This document shows, piece by piece, positions 61,972 through 64,000 of a stretch of 64,000 bases of DNA. A program made the translations under genes and the position numbers. Under the pieces are notes generated by a model that was given only the letters and a program-made list of their open reading frames with translations, was not told the origin of the DNA and did not search any database. Source of the DNA: Neisseria subflava (GTDB taxonomy: Bacteria; Pseudomonadota; Gammaproteobacteria; Burkholderiales; Neisseriaceae); contig NZ_CP073117.1 of NCBI RefSeq assembly GCF_024205745.1, forward strand, positions 744,001 to 808,000. The letters run 5' to 3'. Position 1 is the stretch's first letter; each line of letters begins with the position of its first letter.

Positions 61972-64000
<2,029 letters not shown>

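Overview
The window is from a Neisseria chromosome. The 12-base DNA uptake sequence AGGCCGTCTGAA recurs throughout, mostly as inverted pairs that form terminators. The gene order and proteins (NtrYX, Smg-DprA, ComEA beside an rRNA operon, a type II-C CRISPR repeat of the meningococcal kind) are all neisserial. The AG form of the uptake sequence dominates over the AT form preferred by N. meningitidis and N. gonorrhoeae, which points to a commensal of the subflava/flavescens type. The species itself is inference.

Layout. 1-4620: type II-C CRISPR-Cas, with the C-terminal 479 residues of an Nme1-type Cas9, then cas1, cas2 and an array of 28 repeats and 27 spacers. 4669-23031: on the minus strand, the alpha, spc, S10 and str ribosomal clusters in one block (rplQ back to rpsL), with rpoA, secY, infA, tufA and fusA. 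23361-34981: rpoC, rpoB, rplL, rplJ, rplA, rplK and nusG; then secE, tRNA-Trp, the second tuf copy and tRNA-Thr, -Gly and -Tyr (to 36979). 37078-49987: ferredoxin, rsmD, a regulator/GTPase cassette, topA, smg, dprA, ntrX, ntrY, a DUF4390 protein, rsmB and a macro-domain protein. 50021-61454: fmt, def, a LysM protein, a FadL-type porin, pyruvate kinase, small membrane or lipoproteins, a DUF3579-GNAT fusion, pyrI, pyrB and comEA. 61723-64000: 5S and the 3' two thirds of 23S rRNA.

How it works together. About half of the window is translation and transcription machinery. Visible control elements are a str promoter, a terminator plus promoter separating rpsJ from rplC, a structured rpsQ-rplN junction, an L10 leader, a hairpin pair between rplL and rpoB, and a tRNA-tufB promoter. 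The rest mixes envelope, pyrimidine, competence (dprA, comEA) and RNA/protein-modification functions.

Points of most interest: two adjacent spacers that look like homologous protospacers of the same phage gene; a spacer encoding a P-loop like that of filamentous-phage Zot; a strong hairpin that would stop crRNA transcription before it enters cas2; an AT-rich XRE/GTPase cassette bounded by identical uptake-sequence palindromes; a candidate pyrBI attenuator; and four one-base homopolymer losses (nusG, tufB, ntrY, DUF4390 gene) clustered in 13 kb, which look like sequencing errors because nusG is expected to be essential.
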